From Ectothiorhodospiraceae bacterium (lineage in GTDB: Bacteria > Pseudomonadota > Gammaproteobacteria > HK1), in NCBI GenBank assembly GCA_024234875.1, contig JACKNM010000006.1, forward strand, positions 1-64,000: a stretch of DNA of 64,000 bases, read 5' to 3'. Position numbers and translations under genes: made by a program. Positions 27,454-35,977 of the stretch are shown one piece after another. How positions within the stretch are numbered: the first letter of the stretch is position 1; every line of letters begins with the position of its first letter. Below the pieces are notes generated by a model, which was not told the DNA's origin, ran no database searches, and saw only the letters and a list, made by a program, of their open reading frames with translations.

Positions 27454-27523
27454 GCAGCGTCCGACGCCCCTCGCGCGTGCGACAGGTGGTGCCGGGTGGC
27501 TCCGCGCTCGGCTCGATCGTGGC

Positions 27524-28777
27524 TCAGGCGCCGTAGGTGACGGCCTCGCTGGTGGCCGTCACCTTCCCGGCGCGAACGTCGGCGACGGCGGCGGCGAGGT
27601 CGGTGAGATAGTCGTCGACCACCGGCACGTGGGTGAGCGTCAGCATGCCCATGTGGATGCACGGCGGCTCGGCGCCACGGGTCACGAACCACCCGCGTTG
27701 CGTCATCGCTCTCGCCACCGCGTTGATGTCGAGACCATCGCGCGACGTGTAGCAGAGGATGGTCACTGGCGGCTCGGCCAGTAGCTCCAATCCCTCGATG
27801 GCGCGAATGCCGTCGCAGAGTCGGTCGACCGCACCCATGATCTCTCCCGCGATGCGCACATACCCCGCCTCGCCGAGGTAGCGCAGCACCGCCCAGGCGC
27901 CGGCAATCGGGCCACCAGGCCGGGTGCCCGCGAAGGTGGGCGACGCGTAGTGGCCGCGCGACCACTCGTCGAACTCGAAGACCTGGTGTCGACGGGCCTC
28001 GCGGTCGCGGAACAGCACCGTGGACGCCCCCTTGGGGGTGAAGCCGTACTTGTGCAGATCGGCCGAGATCGAGCGCACGCCCTCGACCTCGAAGCCGAAC
28101 GGCGGCACCGGCCGGCCGAGCCGACGTACGAACGGGGCGATGAACCCGCCGACGCAGGCGTCGACGTGCAACCACAGATCGCGCTCGATGGCGAGGCGTC
28201 CGAGCGACTCGATCGGATCGAAGACGCCGTGGGCGAACTGGGGCGCCGAGCCGACCAGCATCACCGTGTCGTGGTCGATCGCGGCCGCCATGGCGTCGAC
28301 GTCGGCCCGGAAGCCGGCGCCGAGAGGCACGCGGCGAATGTCGACGTCGAGGAAGTGGCCGGCCTTGTTGAAGGCGGGATGAGCGCTGCGTGGTACGACC
28401 GCCACCGGTCGCTCGATGTGCGGCCTCGTCGCCCGCGCCCAGTCGCGCGCGGTCTTCACCGCGAGAAAGATGCTCTCGGTGCCGCCGGAGGTGATGCTTC
28501 CGACCGAGTCGCCGGAGCCGTTCATGAGGTCGAGCGTCCATGCGACCACCTCCTCCTCGAATCGCTTCAGACTCGGGAATGCGCTCGGCCCCAGCGCGTT
28601 CTCCGAGAAGTACATTCGAGACGCATCCTTCGCGACCTCCAGCACGTCGTCACCGCCGAAGTGCGTGTAGATGCCGAGGCGCCCGCCGCGCCAGTCGACA
28701 TCGTGCTCTCGCGCAGCCTCGAGCTCGCGGAACAGCACGTCACGGGGGGTGGACTGGGACGGAAACGGCGTCTTCAT
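27524..28777 (-). CDS. PLP-dependent decarboxylase/lyase (copy B)
   Basis: A 417-residue fold-type I PLP enzyme of the group II decarboxylase/sphingosine-1-phosphate-lyase branch. The cofactor lysine is in SISADLHKYGFTPKGAS. Other family marks are the N-terminal block YFSENALGPSAFPSLKRFE, GSITSGGTESIFLAVK (phosphate cup) and LWLHVDACVGGFIAPF (Asp and Ala under the ring). It resembles the second decarboxylase at 30741-31985 across its full length, with the same blocks in the same order. It is the last gene of the dctQ-dctM-decarboxylase-hyuB-decarboxylase series, 33 bases after hyuB. The reaction could be amino-acid decarboxylation or C-C lyase chemistry. Confidence 0.88.
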   Translation of the reverse strand: MKTPFPSQSTPRDVLFRELEAAREHDVDWRGGRLGIYTHFGGDDVLEVAKDASRMYFSENALGPSAFPSLKRFEEEVVAWTLDLMNGSGDSVGSITSGGTESIFLAVKTARDWARATRPHIERPVAVVPRSAHPAFNKAGHFLDVDIRRVPLGAGFRADVDAMAAAIDHDTVMLVGSAPQFAHGVFDPIESLGRLAIERDLWLHVDACVGGFIAPFVRRLGRPVPPFGFEVEGVRSISADLHKYGFTPKGASTVLFRDREARRHQVFEFDEWSRGHYASPTFAGTRPGGPIAGAWAVLRYLGEAGYVRIAGEIMGAVDRLCDGIRAIEGLELLAEPPVTILCYTSRDGLDINAVARAMTQRGWFVTRGAEPPCIHMGMLTLTHVPVVDDYLTDLAAAVADVRAGKVTATSEAVTYGA

Positions 28778-28810
28778 CGCGGTGGGCTCCGGAATGTACG
28801 GATGAATGGC

Positions 28811-30550
28811 TCAGCCCGCGGCGCGCGCGGCGCGAAGGGTCGCCCGCCGTTCACGGGTCGCCAGAGTGTCGACCTCGCCGCCCGTGATCGCCAGCCCGTA
28901 GATCTCGGTGGCGGCTCGCTCGCTGACGACCCCATCGCGCAGGTCGGCCAGCACGCGGGCGGGATCGCGCTCGAGCGGGTCGCCCCATCCGCCGCCGCCC
29001 GAGGACGATACCGCGACCCGCGCCGGTCCGAGCTGCCGCAGGCCGTAGTCCGGGGGCATGAAGGGCTCGGCGCCCCGCGGCGAGACCAGGAACGTCCCCG
29101 GGACGCCGGCCGAGCCGCCGTTGGTGCCGTAGGCTCGGGAAACGTGGACGCCCTCGGCACGGAACGAGTACTCGGCCGGCGAGAGCACGTCGACGACATA
29201 GTCGACGCCGGTCCCGCCCCGGTACTGCCCGGGCCCACCGCCATCGCAGCGCAGCTCCTGGCGCACCACGCGCACCGGGAAGAGCTGCTCGCTCATCTCG
29301 GCGTTGGGTAGGAGCAGGCCACCGAACGTGCACATCGGTCCGACCTGATCGAATCCGTCACGGCCGTTGACGGCACCGCCAGCGGAGGCTCCGCCCCAGT
29401 GGTACATGACCACGGTGCGCCCGTCGCGGTCCGGCCCCGAGGTGTTCGGAAACATGTTCATGCCCCAGCCGGCGCAGGCTCGCTCCGGGTCCGCCTTGCC
29501 GAGTGCCTCCCAGACCGCGTGCATGATTTGCTGGGCCGGGAACACCGTGCACATGGTGACCGCGGCCGGTGGGCGGGCATTCACCACCGTCCCCTCCGGC
29601 GCCACGATCGTGACGCTACGGAAGGTCCCCTCGTTGCGAGGAATCGACGGGTCGAAGAAGGTCGACAACGCCGAGTACACCGATGAGTAGGTGTTGGCGA
29701 GCGAGCTGTTCTTGAACCCGCGCACCTGCCCGCCGGTACCGGTGAAGTCGACCCGCGCCGACTCGCCCGACACCGTGACCGTGACCTCGATCGGCACGTC
29801 GGCCGGCTCGAAGCAGTCGTTGTCGTATCCGCTCGACCCGGTGTAGACCCCGTCGGCGAGCTCGGCGATGGCCGCGCGCATGAGCCGTTCGCCATGGTCC
29901 AGGATGCCGCTCAGGTAAGCGTGGCGCTGCGTCGCATCCATGGCCCCCACGGCATCGGCGACCAGCTCCGCGCCGATCTGGGTCGAGCCGAGCATCGCGC
30001 GCAGGTCACCGTCCAGGTAATGGGGCATTCGGGTGTTGAGGAGCAGTAGCTGCCACAGGTCGTCGCGAACCTCGCCGCCCTCGACCAACCGCAGTGCCGG
30101 TAGCCGAATCCCCTCGTGCCAGATCTCGCTCGCCTGCGGGTTGTAGGTGCCCGCGGCGCCGCCGCCGATGTCGGACTGGTGGGCGCGGTTGCAGGTGAAG
30201 GCGACGAGCTCGCCGGCGACGAACACCGGGCGCGCGACCACCCAGTCGGGAAGGTGGTTGCCTCCCGCGGCGTAGGGATCGCTCAGCAGGAACGCATCAC
30301 CGGTGCCGATCCGCCCGCCGAACGCGTCGAGCAGGGCCCGCACCGCGAATCCGCCGCCGCCGGTGTGAATCGGGATGCCGTCGGCCTGCGAGACGAGCTG
30401 GCCGGCGCCGTCGGTGACGAAGCACGAGAAGTCGTGCGATTGATTGAAGATCGGACTGCGCGAGGTTCGAATCATCACCCAGCCCATGTGCCGGGAGATG
30501 TAGTCGAGCCGGTTCTGGAACAGGGCGAGACGAATCGGATCGAGTGACAC
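28811..30550 (-). CDS. hyuB: Hydantoinase B/oxoprolinase family protein
   Basis: A 579-residue HyuB-type subunit, normally paired with HyuA for ATP-dependent opening of hydantoin, 5-oxoproline or related amide rings. It shows the family's N-terminal block (MGWVMIRTSRSPIFNQSHDFSC), GDAFLLSDPYAAGGNHLPD and the C-terminal GGGPGQYRGGTG and SSSGGGGWGDPLERDP signatures. GTG at 30550 has GAGG 8 nt upstream. The matching hyuA lies 5.4 kb away in another operon with the regulator, an uncommon split. A MITE-like element sits 13 bases upstream of the start codon, between this gene and the preceding decarboxylase gene. Actual substrate unknown; N-methylhydantoinase or acetone-carboxylase-like relatives share this fold. 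Confidence 0.9.
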   Translation of the reverse strand: MSLDPIRLALFQNRLDYISRHMGWVMIRTSRSPIFNQSHDFSCFVTDGAGQLVSQADGIPIHTGGGGFAVRALLDAFGGRIGTGDAFLLSDPYAAGGNHLPDWVVARPVFVAGELVAFTCNRAHQSDIGGGAAGTYNPQASEIWHEGIRLPALRLVEGGEVRDDLWQLLLLNTRMPHYLDGDLRAMLGSTQIGAELVADAVGAMDATQRHAYLSGILDHGERLMRAAIAELADGVYTGSSGYDNDCFEPADVPIEVTVTVSGESARVDFTGTGGQVRGFKNSSLANTYSSVYSALSTFFDPSIPRNEGTFRSVTIVAPEGTVVNARPPAAVTMCTVFPAQQIMHAVWEALGKADPERACAGWGMNMFPNTSGPDRDGRTVVMYHWGGASAGGAVNGRDGFDQVGPMCTFGGLLLPNAEMSEQLFPVRVVRQELRCDGGGPGQYRGGTGVDYVVDVLSPAEYSFRAEGVHVSRAYGTNGGSAGVPGTFLVSPRGAEPFMPPDYGLRQLGPARVAVSSSGGGGWGDPLERDPARVLADLRDGVVSERAATEIYGLAITGGEVDTLATRERRATLRAARAAG

Positions 30551-30563
30551 CTGGCGTACCTCA

Positions 30564-30585
30564 GAGCCTGTGAAGGGATCGGGCG
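30564..30585 (+). repeat. Left terminal inverted repeat of MITE-like element
   Basis: 22-base arm starting GAGCCTGTGAAGG and ending ATCGGGCG. It pairs with 30719-30740 with a single G/A difference. Confidence 0.8.
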
Positions 30586-30718
30586 CCTACTGCGCGTGCC
30601 GTCTGGCGGCTGCGACTGCGTTGTCTGTCGCGAGAACTGCGGTCATTTGGCTCGCCAAACTCCCTTGTTCTCGCGCCAGACGCCTTGTCTCGCTCGCCAG
30701 CCGACCTGCTCGCGACGC

Positions 30719-30740
30719 CGCCCGATTCCTTCACAGGCTC
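30719..30740 (-). repeat. Right terminal inverted repeat of MITE-like element
   Basis: 22-base arm, reverse complement of the left arm except for one base. It ends CACAGGCTC and is immediately followed by the TCA duplication. Confidence 0.8.
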
Positions 30741-31985
30741 TCAATAGACGAGCGCCGCGGGCTTGGCCGCCACGCGTCCGCTTCGTACTTCCTCCACCGC
30801 CACGCCGAGGTCGGCGAGATAGTCGTCGACCATCACCGCGTGCAGCGGCACGAGGAACAGATGGATGGCCGGCGGGTCGGCGTTGATCCCCGGAAGCCAA
30901 CCACGGCGCGACATCGCCTCGGCCACCGAGCGGATGTCCAGACTCGGGGAGCCATAGCAGAACAGCCCGATCTCGGGATCTCCGATCAGCTCGAGCTCGG
31001 GAATGGCGCGAATGCCCGCCTGCAGTCTGGCCCGCACGTCCATGATCTGGCGCGCGAGCTCTCGGTAGCCCGCGGCGCCGAGGAACTTCAGCACCGCCCA
31101 CGCGGCCGCGATGGCGCCACCGGGTCGGGTGCCGGTGAAGGTCGGCACCTTGTAGACCCCTCGCGGCCAGGCGTCGAACTCGTAGCCCTGATGGCGGTAG
31201 TGCGCCTCGTCCCGGTAGAGAATGGTCGAGGCCGGCTTGGCCGCGAATCCGAGCTTGTGCAGATCGGCCGAGATCGAGGTGACGCCGGGCACCGAGAAGT
31301 CGTAGGCGGGCACCGGATAGCCGAGGGCGCGCACGTGCGGGGCAATGAAACCACCGACGCAAGCGTCGACGTGGAGCCACAGGTCACGCTCGCGCGCCAG
31401 CCGCCCGAGATCCTCGATCGGGTCGAACACACCGAGCGAGAAGCTCGGAGCGGAGCCGAGGACGAAGATCGTGTCGTCGTCGATGGCGTCGGCCATCGCG
31501 TCGACGTCGGCCCGGAAGTCGTCCCGGGTGGGCACGGGTCGGACCTCGAGATCCATGTAGTGCGCGGCCTTGTAGTAGGCGGGGTGGCCGGAATAGGGGA
31601 CGACGAGATTGGGGGTGCCGCGTACGGGCCGAGTGGCCCGACGGTAGTCGCGAGCGGTCTTGACCGCGAGGAAGATGCTCTCGGTGCCACCCGATGTCAT
31701 GTTGCCACGCACCGACTCGTCGCCGCCGAGGATCTCGGCCGCCATGCGCACGACCTCGGCCTCCATCCGCACCAGGCTCGGAAACGCGCGCGCACCGAGA
31801 GCGTTCTCGCTGAAGTACTCCATGTACGCCTTCTTGGTGACCTCGAGCACCTCCTCGCTCGCCCAGAAGATGTACATCGGTGCGCGTCCGTGTCGCCAGT
31901 CGACATCGGCGTCGCGGAAGCTGTGGAGTGCCTTCTCGATCTCCGGCCACTCGAGGCCACTCTCCGGGAACATCGCGTTCGACAT
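30741..31985 (-). CDS. PLP-dependent decarboxylase/lyase (copy A)
   Basis: A 414-residue paralogue of the enzyme at 27524-28777. ATG at 31985 is chosen for the perfect GGAGG just upstream; the frame runs 10 codons further without support. PLP lysine lies in SISADLHKLGFAAKPAS, with GNMTSGGTESIFLAVK and LWLHVDACVGGFIAPH also present. The substrate-facing N-terminal segment differs from copy B (MYIFWASEEVLEVTKK versus IYTHFGGDDVLEVAKD), which hints at a different substrate or partner. Its stop codon is formed by the target duplication of the adjoining mobile element. It lies 55 bases after dctM, so it is probably co-transcribed with the TRAP permease genes. Confidence 0.88.
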   Translation of the reverse strand: MSNAMFPESGLEWPEIEKALHSFRDADVDWRHGRAPMYIFWASEEVLEVTKKAYMEYFSENALGARAFPSLVRMEAEVVRMAAEILGGDESVRGNMTSGGTESIFLAVKTARDYRRATRPVRGTPNLVVPYSGHPAYYKAAHYMDLEVRPVPTRDDFRADVDAMADAIDDDTIFVLGSAPSFSLGVFDPIEDLGRLARERDLWLHVDACVGGFIAPHVRALGYPVPAYDFSVPGVTSISADLHKLGFAAKPASTILYRDEAHYRHQGYEFDAWPRGVYKVPTFTGTRPGGAIAAAWAVLKFLGAAGYRELARQIMDVRARLQAGIRAIPELELIGDPEIGLFCYGSPSLDIRSVAEAMSRRGWLPGINADPPAIHLFLVPLHAVMVDDYLADLGVAVEEVRSGRVAAKPAALVY

Positions 31986-32040
31986 GTTGCCTCCCGAGCT
32001 CTCCGGCCGGAGCACTACCGTGCCGGCCGGTGGTGGTTCA

Positions 32041-33366
32041 TCAGGATCGCATCAACTGCGGTAGCCAGGTGCTCAACGACGGGAAACCGGTGAGCACGAC
32101 GACGATCACGCACAGGATGACGATGAAGTAGAGCACCGCCTTGGAAATTGCCTCCAAGGTGACGCGGGCGATCGGCATCGCCACGAACAGGTTCGCACCC
32201 AGCGGTGGGGTCAGGAACCCGATCTCCGAGGTGATGACGAGCAGGATTCCGAAATGGATCGGGTCCACCCCGAGCGCGACCACGATGGGTAGCAGGAGCG
32301 GCGTCAACAACACGATCGTGGCCAGCGTCTCCATGAAGGTGCCGATCGCGATCAGCGCGAGGTTGATGACCATCAGCACCACGAACCAGTTGTCGGAGAT
32401 GGCCAGCACCTGGGCGCTGAGCAGCTGCGGGATCTGGTTCTGGGTCAGGATGCGGCCGAAGGCACCGGCGACGCCGACGATGATGGTGACGGTCCCGCCG
32501 ACCACCACCGCATGGAGCACCGCGCGGTAGATCTTCGAGAGGTCGAGCCTGCGATAGACGAGCAGGCCGACGAGCAGTGCATAGTTCACGGCGACGATGG
32601 AAGCCTCGGTGGGCGTGAACACCCCGCCGTAGATGCCGCCGAGGATGATGACGGGGGCGAGGAGCGCCCAGCGCGCGTCGAGCGCCGCCGCCCCGACCTC
32701 ACGAGCCGTCGCCCTGCGCTTCTCGCCCTCGTAGGCGCGCAGCCGGCACAGCCACCAGCTCGCGAGGATCAGGACCGCGCCGACCAGCAGCCCCGGAACC
32801 ACGCCCGCGATGAACATCTGCGTCACCGACACGTTGGCGACGACGGCGTAGATGATCATCGGATTGCTGGGCGGGATCATGATGCCCAAGGTGCCGCCGG
32901 TGGAGGCGACAGCGCCCGCGAAGGGGGGGGCGTAGCCGTGGCGGATCATCGCCGGAATCATGATCGTGCCGATGGCGGCGACGGTTGCCGGACCCGAGCC
33001 CGACATTGCCGAGAAGAACATGCAGGCGAGGATCGTCACGCAGGCGAATCCACCGGCCACGTGTCCGATCAGGGCGGATGCGAGGCGGATCAGACGCTCC
33101 GATACCCCACCGAACTCCATCAGGTAGCCGGCCAGGACGAAGAAGGGTACCGCCATGAGCGGAAACTGGTCGGTGGCGTTGTACGCGGTCTGCGGCATGA
33201 ACACGCCCGGGATGTCCTGGGCGTAGAGGACGAGTAGGGTGGATGCACCTAGCGCGTGGGCGATCGGGACGCCGAGCAGCAGCATGACGGTGAAGCTGCC
33301 GAAGAGCAGCAGACTGACCCCCCCGGCGGAGACGACCTCAAACACCTTCCGCGTCCGTTCGACCAT
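32041..33366 (-). CDS. dctM: TRAP transporter large permease
   Basis: Large membrane subunit (441 residues) of a TRAP transporter for sodium-driven uptake of an organic anion. Roughly 12 hydrophobic helices are visible. Family blocks include FPLMAVPFFVLAGYLME, MSGSGPATVAAIGTIMIPAM, ASTGGTLGIMIPPSNPMIIY and the terminal SEIGFLTPPLGANLFVA. ATG at 33366 lies within the 3' end of dctQ (29-base overlap), so translation is probably coupled. The cognate binding protein DctP is encoded divergently at 34033. Downstream come the decarboxylase and hyuB genes, which suggests that the imported compound is handled by them. Confidence 0.95.
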   Translation of the reverse strand: MVERTRKVFEVVSAGGVSLLLFGSFTVMLLLGVPIAHALGASTLLVLYAQDIPGVFMPQTAYNATDQFPLMAVPFFVLAGYLMEFGGVSERLIRLASALIGHVAGGFACVTILACMFFSAMSGSGPATVAAIGTIMIPAMIRHGYAPPFAGAVASTGGTLGIMIPPSNPMIIYAVVANVSVTQMFIAGVVPGLLVGAVLILASWWLCRLRAYEGEKRRATAREVGAAALDARWALLAPVIILGGIYGGVFTPTEASIVAVNYALLVGLLVYRRLDLSKIYRAVLHAVVVGGTVTIIVGVAGAFGRILTQNQIPQLLSAQVLAISDNWFVVLMVINLALIAIGTFMETLATIVLLTPLLLPIVVALGVDPIHFGILLVITSEIGFLTPPLGANLFVAMPIARVTLEAISKAVLYFIVILCVIVVVLTGFPSLSTWLPQLMRS

Positions 33367-33808
33367 GCAGGTGGCGCACGACGATGCGTACGGCCTGCAG
33401 CGCGAAGCTCAATGGCACCACCAGGTACGGCCAGAACATCGACATGCCGGTGTGGCTGAGGCGGAAGTCGACCTCGACCGTCGACCAGACGAGCTCCGCC
33501 CCGTGCCACGCCATGGCGAGGCAGAACGCGAGCAGGACGAGGTCGCCGACTGCCTCGGCCACGGCGCGCAGCCGACCGGGAAACAGACGCAAGCCCAGCG
33601 ATACCCGGATGTGGAGATGGCGGCGCATGCCGACGACGGCGCCGAGGAAGATGACCCAGATGAAGCCGACGCGCGCCAGCTCCTCCATCCACCCCCAACC
33701 CAGGCCGAACAGGTAGCGCAGAGCGATCTGCACGGTCAACAGCGTGCCGAGCGCCACCAGCAGCGCGCAAGCAAGGTATTCCTCGGCCCTGTCGATGTGA
33801 CGCAGCAT
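33338..33808 (-). CDS. dctQ: TRAP transporter small permease
   Basis: Small membrane subunit (156 residues) with four hydrophobic helices. Typical pattern: LACALLVALGTLLTVQIALRYLFG, then WMEELARVGFIWVIFLGAVVGMRRHLHIRV, where the WxEExxR and RRxxHIxV elements are conserved in DctQ. It is the first gene of the minus-strand operon. Its start is about 65 bases from the transcription start predicted from TCTAAT at 33881-33886. Confidence 0.93.
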   Translation of the reverse strand: MLRHIDRAEEYLACALLVALGTLLTVQIALRYLFGLGWGWMEELARVGFIWVIFLGAVVGMRRHLHIRVSLGLRLFPGRLRAVAEAVGDLVLLAFCLAMAWHGAELVWSTVEVDFRLSHTGMSMFWPYLVVPLSFALQAVRIVVRHLHGRTDAEGV

Positions 33809-33878
33809 CGGGTGACTCGACCGGCAAGTGGGGCTCGCCGGGCAGGGAATCGGCGGATCCCGGCCCCTGAATGCCGTC

Positions 33879-33930
33879 GCATTAGACCACCCGGGCGGTC
33901 ACCCATTCAAGCGATTCGCTCTAGAGCAAT
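33879..33930 (-). promoter_or_regulatory. Shared operator/promoter block A (GntR-type palindrome plus promoter for dctQM)
   Basis: The palindrome GCTCTAGAGC (33918-33927) stands at one end of a 52-base block that is matched, with short gaps, by the block at 38121-38169. Read on the minus strand it contains TTGAAT and TCTAAT separated by 18 bases, a good sigma-70 pair for dctQM, with the palindrome just upstream of the -35 element. The divergent dctP promoter begins within 20 bases of it. The GntR/UTRA protein encoded at 35156-35977 is the likely binder. Confidence 0.7.
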
Positions 33931-33944
33931 TTCGGCGCGCTCGC

Positions 33945-33974
33945 TTGCTGCGCCAGAATTCCGGTGCCTATACT
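33945..33974 (+). promoter_or_regulatory. Predicted dctP promoter
   Basis: TTGCTG (33945-33950) and TATACT (33969-33974) are separated by 18 bases and lie about 60 bases before the dctP start codon. The palindromic operator lies 18 bases upstream of the -35 element. Confidence 0.6.
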
Positions 33975-34032
33975 CGGCGTCACGCGCGGCTTCCTCGCCG
34001 CGTGTCGGGCCAACGGAAAACGGGAGTAGGAG

Positions 34033-35043
34033 ATGAGCAAGCGAGCGTTCCGATCTCGGACGTGGCTCGCGGTCGGGAGCATCGTGGCGCTCGCCGCGAC
34101 GCTGCCGGTAGCCGCCACTGCCCAGTCCTTCAAGATGAAGGTGGGGGTCAGCACTCCACCGAGTTACTCCTACAACATCGGGCTCGCGGAGTTCGCGAGG
34201 ATCGTGAAGGAGGGGACCGGCGGGGACGTCGACGTGAGCATCTTTCCGTCGGCGCAGCTCGGTAGCGAGGTCGAGATGGGCAAGAACGTCCAGCTCGGCA
34301 CCCTCGAGGGCACGGTGATCTCGACCTCGAACATCAGCCCGTTCCACAAGCCCTTGCAGATCCTCTCGGTTCCCTACCTGCTGAAGAACCTGGAGTGCGG
34401 GTTGCACGTCGTCGACGGACCGATCGGTGACGAGTTCGCTGCCGCCCTGCTCGAGAAGGCCAAGATCCGCGTGCTCGGCTGGTACACCTTCGGCACGCGT
34501 CAGCTCTTCAACACCAAGCGGGACGTCGTCCGTCTCGCCGACTTGAAGGGCTTGAAGATTCGGGTCCCACCGGACCGCTATCTGGAGATGACCTGGCGCA
34601 CGCTCGGTGCGCAGCCGGTGCCACTACCGTTCCCGGAGCTGTTCAGCGCGCTGCAGCAGGGCGTGGTCGACGGTGATGCCAATCCGATCTCGAGCATCCA
34701 GCAGTTCAAGTGGTACGAGGTCGTCAAGCACGTGTCGATGGCGAACGTCGCGGCGGGTATCAGCCCGTTCCTGGTGAACGAGCGCTTCTTCCAGAAGCTC
34801 CCGAAGGCGCACCAGGAGGTGCTCCTCTATGCCGCCAAGGTGTCGACCGCGACCAATCGTCGCGCTCACGCCGAGAGCACTGCCGCGGCACGGAAGTTCC
34901 TCGAGACCGAGGGTGGCGTCAAGTTCGTGGTGCCCGATCTCGACGAGTTCCGAGGCGCGATGGGGCCGGTTCTGGGGGCGGCCGGCGAGGAGTTCGGCTC
35001 CGAGCTGGTCGAGCGCATCCGGCGCGCCCAGAACGGCTGCTGA
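34033..35043 (+). CDS. dctP: TRAP transporter substrate-binding protein
   Basis: Periplasmic solute-binding protein of 336 residues with a signal peptide (residues 1-31, ending AATAQS). Start ATG has GGGAGTAGGAG upstream. DctP-family features include YSYNIGLAEFARIVKEGTGG, AQLGSEVEMGKNVQLGTLEG and the ligand-carboxylate Arg region DLKGLKIRVPPDRYLEM (conserved Arg in KIRVP). FPELFSALQQGVVDGDANP is the usual hinge segment. It is transcribed away from dctQM but shares their operator region. The ligand is probably a carboxylate, given the Arg; nothing narrower can be said. Confidence 0.94.
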   Translation: MSKRAFRSRTWLAVGSIVALAATLPVAATAQSFKMKVGVSTPPSYSYNIGLAEFARIVKEGTGGDVDVSIFPSAQLGSEVEMGKNVQLGTLEGTVISTSNISPFHKPLQILSVPYLLKNLECGLHVVDGPIGDEFAAALLEKAKIRVLGWYTFGTRQLFNTKRDVVRLADLKGLKIRVPPDRYLEMTWRTLGAQPVPLPFPELFSALQQGVVDGDANPISSIQQFKWYEVVKHVSMANVAAGISPFLVNERFFQKLPKAHQEVLLYAAKVSTATNRRAHAESTAAARKFLETEGGVKFVVPDLDEFRGAMGPVLGAAGEEFGSELVERIRRAQNGC

Positions 35044-35051
35044 TCGCGTCT

Positions 35052-35098
35052 GCACCGCCGTCGGTCCCGGGGGCGATCACCAGGACCGGCGGCGGTGC
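35052..35098. terminator. Hairpin between convergent dctP and gntR
   Basis: Sixteen-base arms (GCACCGCCGTCGGTCC and its near-complement, one mismatch) surround a 15-base loop, directly after the dctP stop codon. No T-tract follows, so it is at best a weak or bidirectional terminator. Its position between two convergent genes supports that role. Confidence 0.5.
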
Positions 35099-35155
35099 CG
35101 TGCCCGGGCACCGCGGTGGGCTCGGGCGCGCATGGCCAGCCGCTACGGGGGGTGT

Positions 35156-35977
35156 TCAGCTCCAGCGCATCGGCTGTAACGCCTGCACCATCGCGTACGG
35201 CCCCGGGGGCAGGGAAAGCACGGCGTGGAACACCGGCTGGTGGCCGTAGGCGAGGCCAGTGACCTCCATGACCAGGCCGACGGTCTCGGGCTCGACATCG
35301 AGGTGACGACAGACCGCCGGCTCCAACGCACCGGCCCGGCTGCGCTGCTCGGCATGGGAGACCGGGATACCGAAGCGGTCGATGAACGTCATCCACAAGT
35401 TCTCGGCTGCCAGCTCGGCGGCCGGGATCTCGAGCAAGGCCCCGAAGCGCGACGCCCCGTACCACGTGCGGCTGAAGCAACGGTAGTCCTCGTTCACGAT
35501 CACGCGTCGGGCGACCGCGACGTAGCCCGCGTCGTCCTCGCCAATCGCATCCGACCAGGGGCCACGCCGACGGACCAGTCGCCGGTTCACCAGCGTGGCG
35601 CGCACCGGCAGGAGCTGATCCGAGCCGTCGCGCACGAATCGGAAGTGCCACGGGCCGATGAATGTCGAGCGCACGCCGGACACGAAGGTGCCCCGCCCCA
35701 CCTCCCGAACGATGGTGCCTTCGGCGGCGAGCGTGCTGAGCGCCTTCTGAACCGTGCCGACACTGAGCGCGAGGGCGTCGGCGAGGATGCGCTCGGGTGG
35801 AAGGCGGTCATGGGGCGCCACCGCGCCGCTGCGGATCAGTGATCGCAGTGCCTCGGCCAGACGCACGTGCTTGGGGCCGTCGTCGGAGCGCGGCCCGAGT
35901 CGGGTCTTCAGGCCTGTCAGCCAGGCCGCGCGCGTGTCGCCGGATGCGTGCTGCGCCTTCTTCGATGCTCTACCCAC
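35156..35977 (-). CDS. GntR family regulator with UTRA effector domain
   Basis: A 273-residue DNA-binding regulator of the HutC subfamily. The winged helix spans about residues 37-100: LPPERILADALALSVGTVQKALSTLAAEG, then the wing VREVGRGTFVS. Residues about 120-270 form the UTRA effector domain (VARRVIVNEDYRCFSRTWYG..., VFHAVLSLPPGPYAM). GTG at 35977 overlaps the hyuA stop by 8 bases, so it is the second gene of a hyuA-gntR unit; the frame stays open further upstream but adds only low-complexity sequence. The shared palindrome at 33918 and 38155 is the likely target, which makes the regulator control its own operon, the TRAP genes and the aminotransferase. Whether it represses or activates is open. 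Confidence 0.88.
   Translation of the reverse strand: MGRASKKAQHASGDTRAAWLTGLKTRLGPRSDDGPKHVRLAEALRSLIRSGAVAPHDRLPPERILADALALSVGTVQKALSTLAAEGTIVREVGRGTFVSGVRSTFIGPWHFRFVRDGSDQLLPVRATLVNRRLVRRRGPWSDAIGEDDAGYVAVARRVIVNEDYRCFSRTWYGASRFGALLEIPAAELAAENLWMTFIDRFGIPVSHAEQRSRAGALEPAVCRHLDVEPETVGLVMEVTGLAYGHQPVFHAVLSLPPGPYAMVQALQPMRWS

Larger units (their letters stand above)
30561..30743. mobile_element. MITE-like non-autonomous element with inverted ends and TCA target duplication
   Basis: A 177-base element (30564-30740) is bounded by 22-base inverted ends with one mismatch, beginning GAGCCTGTGAAGG and ending in the complement. Both sides are flanked by the 3-base direct repeat TCA (30561-30563 and 30741-30743). 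The interior encodes no transposase. It has an inner stem (CGCGAGAAC at 30629-30637 with GTTCTCGCG at 30667-30675) and near-direct copies of CGCCA-n-AC-n-CCTTGT. The right TCA is also the stop codon (TGA on the minus strand) of the upstream decarboxylase gene, so insertion rebuilt that stop. It lies between two genes of one operon and could form a hairpin in the transcript. Its parent insertion sequence was not identified. Confidence 0.75.

Noticed and set aside
31986..32015. Longer start for decarboxylase copy A
   Set aside because: The perfect GGAGG before the ATG at 31985 lies inside this extension, showing the true start.
35100..35128. Second hairpin after dctP (GCCCGGGCACC with GGTGGGC)
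   Set aside because: Arms are imperfect, the loop is very short and there is no T-run; the stronger hairpin just before it is enough to explain the region.
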